Counted from the stretch's first letter, positions 1-7,693 are shown. The stretch is 8,770 bases of DNA from Actinomycetota bacterium (GCA_005884985.1 VAYK01000185.1:1-8770), one strand, 5' to 3'. A program made the numbers and translations. Notes: generated by a model from the sequence alone, not told the origin.

Positions 1-680
1 TCGACCGGAGCGTCCGCGAAGATCGCGACGCCGAGCGCTTCCTGCGCCTGGCGCACCGCCAACTCGGCCGCGTGGATCAGCCCCTCCGAGGTCGCCAGCT
101 CCTGGGACGAGCGCACGTGATTGAGGCGGCTGCCCTGTCCGGCCTCCAGGCGGGTGCGCGAGTAGTCGGCGAGGGCCTGGGCCGTGTCCCGGTTGCGCAC
201 CGCGATGTCCCGCTGATGCTCGGCGGCGATCACGGCCAGATAGGCCTGGGCGGCGGTGAGGGCCACCTGACGCCGGACCTCTTCGGCGGAGATCCTCGCG
301 ATCCCCACCTGATCGCCGGCCTGGATCTTCGCGGCCCACCGCTCCGCAGCCAGGAACGCGTAGGACGCCGTCCCCGCGAAGGCCGACTGGGTGCGCGGCT
401 GGGTGATGTTGCCGCCAAACCCGCGGGCGGCGTCGAGGATCGTCGTGCTCACGTCGCCGTAGAGCGAGGGGTGAAACACCGACTTCGCCTGGTCGAGGAG
501 GGCCTCCGCGCGCAGGATCGCCTGCGCCGCTTCTCCCACCGTCGGGTTGCGCTCGGTCGCCCTCCTCACCGCGTCCGGGAACGTCACGCGCTCCAGCGCG
601 GGCTCGCTCTGGGCCGCCGCGGAGACGGCGCAGGCGAGGGCCACCACCACGACGAGTGCCGCCCAGGGCCGCTCAAACAT
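1..680 (-). CDS. TolC/OprM-type outer-membrane efflux channel, N-terminal part (3' end outside window)
   Basis: This is the outer-membrane channel of the tripartite efflux pump, expected to carry exported substrates from the periplasm through the outer membrane. I translated the visible 226 codons by hand. Residues 1-24 look like a signal peptide: a hydrophobic LVVVVALACAVSAAA run, probably cut near AAAQ-S. Cys17 lacks a proper lipobox, so the protein is probably not a lipoprotein. The mature part opens with LERVTFPDAVRRATERNPTV, the usual start of OEP/TolC repeats. Long Ala/Gln/Glu-rich helices follow (for example the EEVRRQVALTAAQAYLAVIA region and the stretch around SRTRLEAGQGSRLNHVRSSQ), matching the coiled-coil tunnel helices. 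About half of a usual 420-480 residue protein is visible. The ATG lies inside the end of the permease gene: the two overlap by 8 bases (ATGTTTGA), which suggests translational coupling. A GAGGGA ribosome binding site (688-693) sits 7 bases upstream. Family assignment is firm; substrate is unknown. Confidence 0.9.
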   Translation of the reverse strand, partial: MFERPWAALVVVVALACAVSAAAQSEPALERVTFPDAVRRATERNPTVGEAAQAILRAEALLDQAKSVFHPSLYGDVSTTILDAARGFGGNITQPRTQSAFAGTASYAFLAAERWAAKIQAGDQVGIARISAEEVRRQVALTAAQAYLAVIAAEHQRDIAVRNRDTAQALADYSRTRLEAGQGSRLNHVRSSQELATSEGLIHAAELAVRQAQEALGVAIFADAPV

Positions 681-3600
681 GGGCCGTTCCCTCGGCCGCC
701 GCCACCGGCGCATCCTCGTCGCTCTCCCGGCGCACCTTGCCCGGGGCCAGGGTGCGGATCACGGCGTAGAGCACGGGGATGAAGATGACGGAAAGGAACG
801 TCGAGGCGAGCATGCCGCCCGCCACGGACGTGCCGACGGAGTTGCGTGCCCCCGCTCCCGCGCCCGTGGCCAGGGCCAGGGGGAGGACGCCCAGGATGAA
901 GGCGAAGGAAGTCATCAGGATGGGACGCAACCGGATGCGGCCCGCCTCCACCGCCGCGTCGACGATCGACAGGCCGCGCTCGCGGAGCTGCTCCGCGAAC
1001 TCGACGATCAGGATCGAGTTCTTGGCCGCGAGGCCGATGAGCAGGACGAGGCCGACCTGGCAGAAGACGTCGTTGGCGAGGCCGCGGAGCCACTGGGCGC
1101 CGAGCCCGCCGATGACGGCCAGGGGCACGCCCAGCAGGATGATGAAGGGAAGCACCCAGCTCTCGTTGATCTCCTCGAGCGACTGGCCGGCCCAGGCGAA
1201 GTCGAATCCGGGCGGCAGGCTCTCGCGCGAGAGCTGCTCCATGGCCTGGAGGGCCTGGCCCGAGCTCACTCCGGGAGCGGCCGCGCCGTTGATCTCCGCG
1301 GAGCGGAACAGGTTGAAGTGGCTGATGACCTGGGGGGCCGTGGTCTCGCTCACCTTTACCACGCTGTCCAGGGACACCATGGCCCCGTTCGAGGCCCGGG
1401 CGTAGAGCTGGCGCAGGGACCTCGGATCCGCGCGGTACTGCTCGTCGGCCTGCACGTAGACGCGGTAGGCGCGGTTGTTGAAATCGAAGTCGTTCACGTA
1501 GGCCGAGCCCAGGAACACCTGGAGGGCGTCGGTGACCTCGTGGAGCGGCAGGCTGAGGCTGCGGGCCCGGTCGCGATCGATGTCGACCACGAGCTGGGGG
1601 TCGTTGGCGCGGAAGCTCGAGAAGAGCCCGACCACGCGGCCGCTCTGGTTCGCGCGGCCCGTGAGTCCGGCGATGGCGTCGGTGAGGCCCGAGATGTCTC
1701 CTCCCGTCTGGTCGAGGAGCTCGTATTGGAAGCCGCCGAAGACGGAGAGGCCCTGGATGCCGGGGGGGGCGAACGGGATCACGAGAGCCCCCGGGATGCC
1801 CATCATGGGGCCACGGACCCGCCCCAGCACCGCCGTCAGGGAGTGGCTCTTTCCCTTCCGCTCGTCGTAGCCCTTGAGCCTCGTGAAGATGAGGCCGTTG
1901 TTGGGGGCGGCGCCGCTGAAGCTGAACCCCGCCACCGAGAACGCGGCCGCGATGTCCGGATCCTTGAAGAGGATGCCCTCCACCTGCTTGCAGACGTCGG
2001 TCGTGTATCCGAGGGACGCGCCCGCGGGGGCCTGCACGATGGTGATGAAGTACCCCTCGTCCTCGTCCGGCACGAACGCGGAGGGCACGACCTTGACGAT
2101 CCCCCACGTCCCGAGCAGGGCCAGCGCGAAGAGAGAGAGCATGAGGGGCCGCAGCCCGAGGGCACGCTTGAGCAACCGCACGTACCCGTTCGTGCCGCTC
2201 TCGATCACGCGGTTCACCTGCGTGAAGAACCGGCCGCGGGTGTGGCTCTGCCTGGCCAGGAGCAGGGCGGAGAGGGCCGGGGTGAAGGTCACGGCATTGA
2301 AGACGGACAGGACCACCGCGAAGGCGATGGTGAGGGAGAACTGCTGGTAGAGCCGGCCGGTGGTGCCGGGGAAGAAGGCCACCGGCACGAACACGGCCAC
2401 CAGGACGAGGCCGATGACCACGACCGCTTCCAGCACCTCGCGCATGGCGTCGATGGCCGCCCGGTAGGAGCTCTTCTTCTCCTCGCGCATGTGGCGCTCG
2501 ATGTTCTCGATCACCACGATCGCGTCGTCCACCACGATCCCCGTGGCCAGCACGATCCCGAACAGGGTGAGGGTGTTGATCGAGAAGCCGAAGAGCTTGA
2601 CGAAGGCGAAGGTGCCCACCAGCGACACCGGGATGGTGATGGCGGGGATGAGGGTGGTGCGCCAGTTCTGGAGGAACAGGAAGATCACGAGGATGACCAG
2701 GACGATGGCCTCCACGAGGGTGACCAGCACCTCCTTGATCGACTCGCGGACGACGCCCACGTTGTCGAAGGCGAGCCGCCACTCCAGGCCGGGCGGGAAG
2801 CTCTTCTCCAGCCGCGCCATCTCCTTCATCACCCCCTGGAAGACCTCCAGCGCGTTCGCGGAGGGGAGGAGCTGGATGCCCATGCCCGAGGCTTCCAGTC
2901 CGGCGAAGCGGAGGTTCGCGGAGTAGGTCTCGGCTCCGAGCTCCACGCGGCCGACGTCGCGAACGCGCACCAGGGTGCCGTCGGAGCCCGTCTTCAGCAC
3001 GACGTTCTCGAACTGGGCCGGCTCGGTCAGGCGGCCCAGCACGCGCACGCTCAGGGTGTAGTTCTGGCTCGCATTGGACGGGGCATCGCCGAGGGCGCCC
3101 GCCGCCACCTGCAGGTTCTGCTCGCGCAGCGCGCTCACCACGTCGCCCGCCGTGATGCCGCGGGCGGCCAGACGGGCGGGGTCGAGCCAGAGGCGCATGG
3201 CGTACTTGCGCTCGCCGAAGATGATCACGGTGCCGACGCCGGGGACGCGCTTGATGGCGTCGCGCACGTAGAGGTCCAGGTAGTTGCTGATGAACTGCGC
3301 GGTGTAGCGGTTTCCCTTGGAGAAGAACCCGAGGCCGCCCAGGAAGCCGGCCGTGTTCTTGGTGACGGTGACGCCGGTGGTGCGGACGTCGGCGGGCAGG
3401 CGACCCAGCTGCTGGTTGACGCGGTACTGGACGTCGACGGCGGCCAGGTCGGGGTCGCGGCCGACCTCGAAGTAGACGTTGATCGTGCTCACGCCACTGT
3501 TGGTGCTCGAGGACTGCATGTAGGTCATGCCCTCGACGCCGTTGATCACCTGCTCGAGGGGCGTGGTGACCGCGCTCTCCACGGCCTGGGCGTTCGCGCC

Positions 3601-3753
3601 CGTATAGAAGGAGGTGACGCTGACGGACGGGGGCGCCAGCGCGGGGTAGCGCGCGATGGGCAGCAGCGGGATGCACATCGCGCCGGCCAGTATGATGACG
3701 AGCGAGCACACGGTGGCGAGGATCGGGCGTCGGATGAAGACGTCGGAGAACAA
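673..3753 (-). CDS. RND multidrug efflux permease, AcrB/MexB (HAE1) family, apparently lacking TM helix 8
   Basis: Inner-membrane proton/drug antiporter of a tripartite pump, 1026 residues (AcrB has 1049). The start MFSDVFIRRPILATV is the classic HAE1 N-terminus and requires a TTG start codon. TM1 is at about 12-30. A first porter domain follows, then TM2-TM6 at about 342-497 with the GIVVDDAIVVIENIER motif; Asp409 and Asp410 match the AcrB proton-relay Asp407/Asp408. TM7 lies at about 535-556, followed by the second porter/docking domain. TM9-TM12 lie at about 868-1000 and contain Lys911, Arg941 and Thr948, matching AcrB Lys940, Arg971 and Thr978. The oddity is at residues 858-866: SLEEI runs straight into NESWVLPF. 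In relatives about 24 residues carrying TM8 separate these motifs. The frame stays open, so this is an in-frame loss, not a frameshift. The gene starts 2 bases after the fusion-protein stop and overlaps the channel gene by 8 bases. Family is certain; whether this copy works as a pump is doubtful unless the gap is an assembly artefact. Confidence 0.95.
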   Translation of the reverse strand: MFSDVFIRRPILATVCSLVIILAGAMCIPLLPIARYPALAPPSVSVTSFYTGANAQAVESAVTTPLEQVINGVEGMTYMQSSSTNSGVSTINVYFEVGRDPDLAAVDVQYRVNQQLGRLPADVRTTGVTVTKNTAGFLGGLGFFSKGNRYTAQFISNYLDLYVRDAIKRVPGVGTVIIFGERKYAMRLWLDPARLAARGITAGDVVSALREQNLQVAAGALGDAPSNASQNYTLSVRVLGRLTEPAQFENVVLKTGSDGTLVRVRDVGRVELGAETYSANLRFAGLEASGMGIQLLPSANALEVFQGVMKEMARLEKSFPPGLEWRLAFDNVGVVRESIKEVLVTLVEAIVLVILVIFLFLQNWRTTLIPAITIPVSLVGTFAFVKLFGFSINTLTLFGIVLATGIVVDDAIVVIENIERHMREEKKSSYRAAIDAMREVLEAVVVIGLVLVAVFVPVAFFPGTTGRLYQQFSLTIAFAVVLSVFNAVTFTPALSALLLARQSHTRGRFFTQVNRVIESGTNGYVRLLKRALGLRPLMLSLFALALLGTWGIVKVVPSAFVPDEDEGYFITIVQAPAGASLGYTTDVCKQVEGILFKDPDIAAAFSVAGFSFSGAAPNNGLIFTRLKGYDERKGKSHSLTAVLGRVRGPMMGIPGALVIPFAPPGIQGLSVFGGFQYELLDQTGGDISGLTDAIAGLTGRANQSGRVVGLFSSFRANDPQLVVDIDRDRARSLSLPLHEVTDALQVFLGSAYVNDFDFNNRAYRVYVQADEQYRADPRSLRQLYARASNGAMVSLDSVVKVSETTAPQVISHFNLFRSAEINGAAAPGVSSGQALQAMEQLSRESLPPGFDFAWAGQSLEEINESWVLPFIILLGVPLAVIGGLGAQWLRGLANDVFCQVGLVLLIGLAAKNSILIVEFAEQLRERGLSIVDAAVEAGRIRLRPILMTSFAFILGVLPLALATGAGAGARNSVGTSVAGGMLASTFLSVIFIPVLYAVIRTLAPGKVRRESDEDAPVAAAEGTAHV

Positions 3754-3755
3754 GG

Positions 3756-4898
3756 CTACCGGCCCTTTCCGCCCTGGGCCGCGGGCGCGCTGGGGGCCGG
3801 CGGCGCGGCGGCGGCGCTGATCGTCACCGGCGCACCGTCCCGGATCTTCTGCACGCCGGAGACGATCAGCCTCTCGCCCGCCCTCAGTCCCGACTTCACG
3901 ACGTAGTCGTTTCCGGCCAGGGGACCCGGTTCGACGGCGCGCTGGCGCGCCACCGTCGCTCCCCCCTCGCCCGTCTCGGCCACGTAGGCGAAGAACTGAC
4001 CGTTGACGCGGTTCAGTGCCACTAGAGGGACGGTCAGGGCCGGCGCCTCCGTCCAGACGATCTGCGCGCGTACGAACTGCTCGGTGCGGAGGAAACCCGC
4101 CTTCTCGATGGCCGCCTTGGCCAGGACGGACTGCGTCGCGCCGTCGACGGAGGGCGCCACGAACGACACCTTCTCCGTCGACACGATGCGCCCGCGGTCG
4201 TCGACGAGATGTACGGGCAGGCCGACCCTCAGGTTCTGCGCTTCCTGTACGGGCACGTTGATGTAGACCTCGAGGCCGGCGGCCTGGTCGAGGGTGGTGA
4301 GCACGGACGAGCGGGTCACGCTGTCGCCGACGCGCACGGGGATGTCACCCACCACTCCCGCCGTCGGGGCCGTCACCTCGTGGTAGGCCAGGGTCACGCG
4401 CTGCTCGCGAATCTGCGCTTCCGTCGCCTTGAGCTGGGCCTCGCTCGTGGAGAGGCGCGTCTGGGCCTCCTCCATCTCCGCCTGGCTGGCCGCGCCGGCC
4501 TCGAGCAGCGTCTTCATGCGCGTGGCTTGCTGCCGCGCGTACTGCACGTCGGCCAGGCGAGCCGCCCGCTGCGACTCCAGGTTCGCGACCGCCGCCTGCT
4601 GCAGGCGGGGATCGATTTCCATCAGGGGCGTTCCCGCGCCCACCCGATCACCGGAGCGGGCCAGGATCCGGGTGATGAAGCCCTCGACCTGCGGCTGCAC
4701 GGTCGTGGATCGCCGCGACTTCACCGTCCCCACGAACTCGGTCGTCTGCTCCACCGGACGCGGCGCGAGGGTCACCACCTCCACGGGCATGGCCGGAGGG
4801 GCGGGAGGCCCCCCTTGCGTGCCCTTGCCGCAGGCGGCGAGGGCCGCGACCGCACAGGAGGAGGCGACGAGGAGCCGGACGCGTCGTCGATGATTCAT
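3756..4898 (-). CDS. RND efflux periplasmic adaptor (HlyD/AcrA-type membrane-fusion lipoprotein)
   Basis: Periplasmic adaptor that joins the RND permease to the outer-membrane channel, 380 residues, a normal length for the family. The N-terminus has basic residues, a hydrophobic stretch and a lipobox (ALAAC) with Cys23 as the predicted lipidated residue, so it should be anchored in the inner membrane. Residues about 38-98 hold the first part of the barrel and the first lipoyl half (VQPQVEGFITRILARSGDRV, ending PLMEIDPR). Residues about 100-167 form an Ala/Gln/Glu-rich alpha-hairpin (start VANLESQRAARLADVQYARQ). The second lipoyl half, about 170-205, includes APTAGVVGDIPVRVGDSVT. A beta-barrel follows (about 207-290), then a membrane-proximal domain (to about 355) and a low-complexity Ala/Pro tail. 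It is the first gene of the efflux operon: the permease TTG follows its TAG by 2 bases. The ribosome binding site is weak (GGAACC, 8 bases before ATG). No regulator gene is adjacent in the window. Confidence 0.93.
   Translation of the reverse strand: MNHRRRVRLLVASSCAVAALAACGKGTQGGPPAPPAMPVEVVTLAPRPVEQTTEFVGTVKSRRSTTVQPQVEGFITRILARSGDRVGAGTPLMEIDPRLQQAAVANLESQRAARLADVQYARQQATRMKTLLEAGAASQAEMEEAQTRLSTSEAQLKATEAQIREQRVTLAYHEVTAPTAGVVGDIPVRVGDSVTRSSVLTTLDQAAGLEVYINVPVQEAQNLRVGLPVHLVDDRGRIVSTEKVSFVAPSVDGATQSVLAKAAIEKAGFLRTEQFVRAQIVWTEAPALTVPLVALNRVNGQFFAYVAETGEGGATVARQRAVEPGPLAGNDYVVKSGLRAGERLIVSGVQKIRDGAPVTISAAAAPPAPSAPAAQGGKGR
3763..3770 (-). promoter_or_regulatory. Ribosome binding site supporting the TTG start of the RND permease
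   Basis: The coding strand reads GGAAAGGG, then nine bases (CCGGTAGCC), then TTG. The site lies within the last codons of the upstream fusion-protein gene. It supports the TTG at 3751-3753 as the true start, as does the conserved MFSDVFIRRPI N-terminus it produces. Confidence 0.55.
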
Positions 4899-4930
4899 CT
4901 TAATGAGGTTCCGATGTGGTGGGCCGGTGG

Positions 4931-4968
4931 CGGCCGAGAGCGCTCAACGATACGCGTTCCCGGCCGAG
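4931..4968. repeat. 8-base direct repeat CGGCCGAG spaced 30 bases
   Basis: CGGCCGAG occurs at 4931-4938 and again at 4961-4968, start-to-start 30 bases, close to three helical turns. The right copy abuts the inverted repeat at 4968-4987. In sequence this GC-rich the repeat may be chance; its position in the presumed control region is the only reason to list it. Confidence 0.2.
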
Positions 4969-4987
4969 TTGTACCGCCGGAGACAAC
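4968..4987. repeat. Inverted repeat GTTGT-N10-ACAAC, possible operator
   Basis: Perfect 5-base arms separated by 10 bases (accgccggag) lie about 70 bases upstream of the fusion-protein start. The 20-base size would suit a dimeric repressor such as a TetR- or MarR-type regulator, which commonly controls RND operons. The arms are short and could occur by chance, and no regulator gene is visible in the window. Confidence 0.25.
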
Positions 4988-5054
4988 GTTTTACGCTTCG
5001 ACCGTCCCGATAGAGCTCTCGCCGCGGCTTGGCCCGGCCACCTTCTCGATCGGC

Positions 5055-7688
5055 TCAGGGGTTGAAGCGCAACGTGATGCCGAAGGTCCGGGGCTGGTTG
5101 GTCAGGTAGCCGATGCGGGCACGAGTTCCGCGTTCGCGGTCCAAGCTCAGGAAGGCCCGCTCGTCCGTGAGGTTGTTGGCGTAGAGGGCCACGTCCCACT
5201 TCTCCCGGCGGACGCCTACGCGGGCATTGACGAGGTCGTAGGCCGCCAGCTCGGGGTCGTAGGTGAAGACGCTCGCGTTGTACGGGAAGCCCGGCGTCGT
5301 GCTCCCGAACGGCGGCAGGCTCAAGGTCCCGAGGTCCTCGTCGCCGACCTGCGTGAACCGCGAGCCGATGTGCTGGAACGTGCCCGTCAGGTAGGCGAGG
5401 GAGCTCGGCCGGAGCTGCCATTGGTAGGTGGCCGCCGCCGCGAGCTGGAACCGGGGCACGGTGGGCAGCCGCCTCCCCTTCTCGATACCCGAAACGACGG
5501 TCACGACGCCCCTGGCGTCGGTCGAGGTGAGGGTCGACTGCAGCGTGGAGTCGTTGAAGCTCCCGGACACGGCAAAGTCGAAGTTGCGGTTGGGCACCAC
5601 CTCGAGCTCCGCCTCCACGCCCTGGCTCCGGGCCTTGGGCACGTTGAACACGACGCGGGACGAGCAGGAGCCGGCGGTGACCGTCGCCTGGAGGTCCCGG
5701 ATGTCCATGTAGAAGGCGGCCACGTTGAAGGACCCGCGGTTGCCGAAGATCCGGGACTTGGCGCCGACCTCGTAGTTCCAGGCCTTCTCGTCCTTCCAGG
5801 CCTCCTGACCGCCGAAGGTCACGAGGTCCTGGGGTGTGCACAGCGGAGCGTTGAGCGGGTCGTTGATGCCGCCGAGCCGGAAGCCCTTCGAGACCTGGGC
5901 GTTGAGCTTCGTCTTGTCGCTCACCTTGTAGGAGAAGATCAGGCGCGGGGCCACGCCGTTGGCCTTGGTGGTGCCCGGCTGCGACACCGGGTGCCCGTTG
6001 CCGTCGTCGCCGAAGAGGCCGTCGAAGACCTGGGCCTTGTCCTCGCTGAAGTGGTAGTAGCGCACGCCGCCGGTGATGCTGACCTCGTCGCTGAGGTCGT
6101 AGGTGCCCTCGCCGAAGGCCGCGACCTGGTCGAGCTTGTAGTGGAGGTCGGAGAAGAACAGGACGTCCTTGGGCGCAAGCTGCTCGTGCAAGTGGATGCC
6201 CGAGAGGTCCTCGAAGCCGGAGACCAGGAGGTTCTGGCCGTAGTCCCGCTTGAGGTGGCTGTAGAAGCCGCCCAGCACCCAGCGCACGCGACGCTGGCCG
6301 CCCGCCAGCCGCAGCTCCTGCGTCCACACCTTGGCCTTGGTGGCGTCGTCCAGGGGCGCGTTGAGCGTGTAGATCGGCGCGGGCAGGCCGATGCTGCCGC
6401 CCGTGATGCTCGCGGTGAGGGCGGTGGCGTCGCGCACGACCAGGATGTTACGGTCCGTATACGAGGTGATCGAGGTCAGGTCCACCTTGCCGAAGACGTA
6501 CTTCACGTCGAGGTCGGCCAAGGCGAACTTGTCCGTGAAGGGCTCGCCGATCTGCGTGAACTGCCGCCGGTCGTCGAGCGTCACCGCCGGCCGCGTGGTC
6601 GTGAAGGGGTTGGCCAGGATGTTATAGACGTCGATCCGGTTCCAGCCGTCCATCTTGACCTTCTGATAGACGAACCGGGGCACGATGGTGAGGCGCTCGC
6701 TGGGAGCGATCTTCACCGCGAACCGTCCGCCCGTCCGGTAGCCGGTGTTGACGTCCTTCTTCACGCTGAGGTTGGGCTGCACGGCGTCCATGTAGCCGCC
6801 CACCCGGTCGTAGTACCCGATGGCGCGCAGGGCGGCCGTCTTGCCCAGCGGGGCGTTCACGCCCAGCTTGGCGTAGCCGCCCTGGCCGCCGTCGTGGATG
6901 GTGTTCCCGTCCAGCTCGCCGAACCACTTGGTCACGCCGATCTCGGGCGGGTTGCTGATGTAGCGCACCGTGCCCGACTCCGAGCCGGAGCCGAACAGGG
7001 TGCCCTGGGGGCCGCGCAACACCTCGACCCGGGAGAGGTCGAACAGGTCGAGGTCCGGAGTGAAGAGGGAGAGGGAGATGACGGAGTCGTCCAGATATGC
7101 GCCCACCTGCTCCTTCACTCCCGGCTGGTCGCGCACGATCTGGCCGGACGAGACGCCGCGCATGGCGACCTGGCTCTGGCCCGGCCCCAGGTTCTGCACG
7201 GTGAACCCGCCCACGTTGGCGGCCACGCCCTCGATGCCGTCCACGCAGCGCGCCCGCAATACCTGCTCGGTGGGCGCGGCGACGGAGAAGGGCACGTCCT
7301 CCACGTTCTGCTCGCGCCTCATGGCCGTGACCGTGACTTCCTCCTGCAACTGAGGCTCGAGCGCGAAGTCCGCCGCCACCGCCGCGCCGCCGTCGACCTT
7401 GAGCTCCTTGCGCGTCTGCCTTGCAAAGCCGCGGAGCGACACCGTCACCGTGTACGCGCCGGGGGGCACGTTCACGGAATAGCTTCCGTCGGCGGAAGAG
7501 GTCACGGTCTGGGTGGCGTTCGTGGACGCGTTCGTGATCGTGACGGTGGCCCCGGGGACCGCGGCGCCGGTGGCGTCGCGGACGACGCCGCTGAGGCGTC
7601 CGGTCGAGGGCTGGGAGTACGCTGGTGCGGCGCACCAGAGGACGGTCAGCGCGATGGACATCAGGAACCGGTTGCAGAAGGAAATCAT
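5055..7688 (-). CDS. TonB-dependent outer-membrane receptor with N-terminal carboxypeptidase-like regulatory domain
   Basis: Outer-membrane gated-channel receptor, 877 residues, expected to import a ligand such as a metal chelate using TonB-ExbBD energy. Residues 1-25 are a signal peptide, cut near AYS-QP. Residues about 29-112 form a CarboxypepD_reg-like beta-sandwich (GRLSGVVRDATGAAVPGATV, then DGSYSVNVPPGAYTVTVSLR). EEVTVTA (116-122) is a plausible TonB box. The plug spans about 126-247 and ends with the family motif VEVLRGPQGTLFGSGSESGT (221-240). The rest is the beta-barrel, with typical repeats (GYYDRVGGYMDAVQPN; KGFRLGGINDPLNAPLC) and a C-terminus LTNQPRTFGITLRFNP. The final residues are Asn-Pro after the Phe that usually ends such barrels. 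Cys617 and Cys675 could form an outer-loop disulfide; Cys148 lies in the plug. A strong GAGGAGG site 5 bases before the ATG fixes the start. It lies 52 bases after the oxidase gene and 156 before the efflux operon. Ligand cannot be told from sequence. Confidence 0.93.
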   Translation of the reverse strand: MISFCNRFLMSIALTVLWCAAPAYSQPSTGRLSGVVRDATGAAVPGATVTITNASTNATQTVTSSADGSYSVNVPPGAYTVTVSLRGFARQTRKELKVDGGAAVAADFALEPQLQEEVTVTAMRREQNVEDVPFSVAAPTEQVLRARCVDGIEGVAANVGGFTVQNLGPGQSQVAMRGVSSGQIVRDQPGVKEQVGAYLDDSVISLSLFTPDLDLFDLSRVEVLRGPQGTLFGSGSESGTVRYISNPPEIGVTKWFGELDGNTIHDGGQGGYAKLGVNAPLGKTAALRAIGYYDRVGGYMDAVQPNLSVKKDVNTGYRTGGRFAVKIAPSERLTIVPRFVYQKVKMDGWNRIDVYNILANPFTTTRPAVTLDDRRQFTQIGEPFTDKFALADLDVKYVFGKVDLTSITSYTDRNILVVRDATALTASITGGSIGLPAPIYTLNAPLDDATKAKVWTQELRLAGGQRRVRWVLGGFYSHLKRDYGQNLLVSGFEDLSGIHLHEQLAPKDVLFFSDLHYKLDQVAAFGEGTYDLSDEVSITGGVRYYHFSEDKAQVFDGLFGDDGNGHPVSQPGTTKANGVAPRLIFSYKVSDKTKLNAQVSKGFRLGGINDPLNAPLCTPQDLVTFGGQEAWKDEKAWNYEVGAKSRIFGNRGSFNVAAFYMDIRDLQATVTAGSCSSRVVFNVPKARSQGVEAELEVVPNRNFDFAVSGSFNDSTLQSTLTSTDARGVVTVVSGIEKGRRLPTVPRFQLAAAATYQWQLRPSSLAYLTGTFQHIGSRFTQVGDEDLGTLSLPPFGSTTPGFPYNASVFTYDPELAAYDLVNARVGVRREKWDVALYANNLTDERAFLSLDRERGTRARIGYLTNQPRTFGITLRFNP

Positions 7689-7693
7689 GGAGG

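Larger units (their letters stand above)
4899..5054. other. Intergenic region upstream of the efflux operon
   Basis: This 156-base gap is the longest non-coding stretch of the window and lies between the receptor stop and the fusion-protein ATG. Promoter and operator for the efflux operon would be expected here. I find no convincing -35/-10 pair; the most AT-rich point is GCGTAAAACGTTG on the minus strand (around 4988-4997). There is no GC-hairpin followed by a T-tract, so no intrinsic terminator for the receptor gene is visible. Small structures present are an inverted repeat (4968-4987), an 8-base direct repeat (4931-4938 and 4961-4968), and a GGCCG/CGGCC hairpin with a 4-base loop (4922-4935) just upstream of the start codon. 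Confidence 0.6.

Noticed and set aside
584..3709. A second long minus-strand frame overlapping the permease
   Set aside because: It is an out-of-frame reading of the permease with Arg/Pro/Gly/His-rich composition; the other frame carries all RND motifs.
547..3906. A plus-strand open frame of more than 1100 codons antisense to the permease
   Set aside because: It is exactly antisense to an unmistakable RND gene, its product is a low-complexity His/Glu/Asp/Gly/Arg mix with no recognisable domain, and such long mirror frames are expected where third codon positions are nearly all G or C.
4999..5054. Intrinsic terminator after the receptor gene
   Set aside because: Short GC palindromes such as GCCGCGGC exist, but there is no stable stem followed by a T-tract.
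4900..6327. A 475-codon minus-strand frame across the end of the receptor gene and the intergenic gap
   Set aside because: Arg/Pro/Ala-rich out-of-frame shadow of the receptor; its stop just before the fusion-protein ATG is coincidental.
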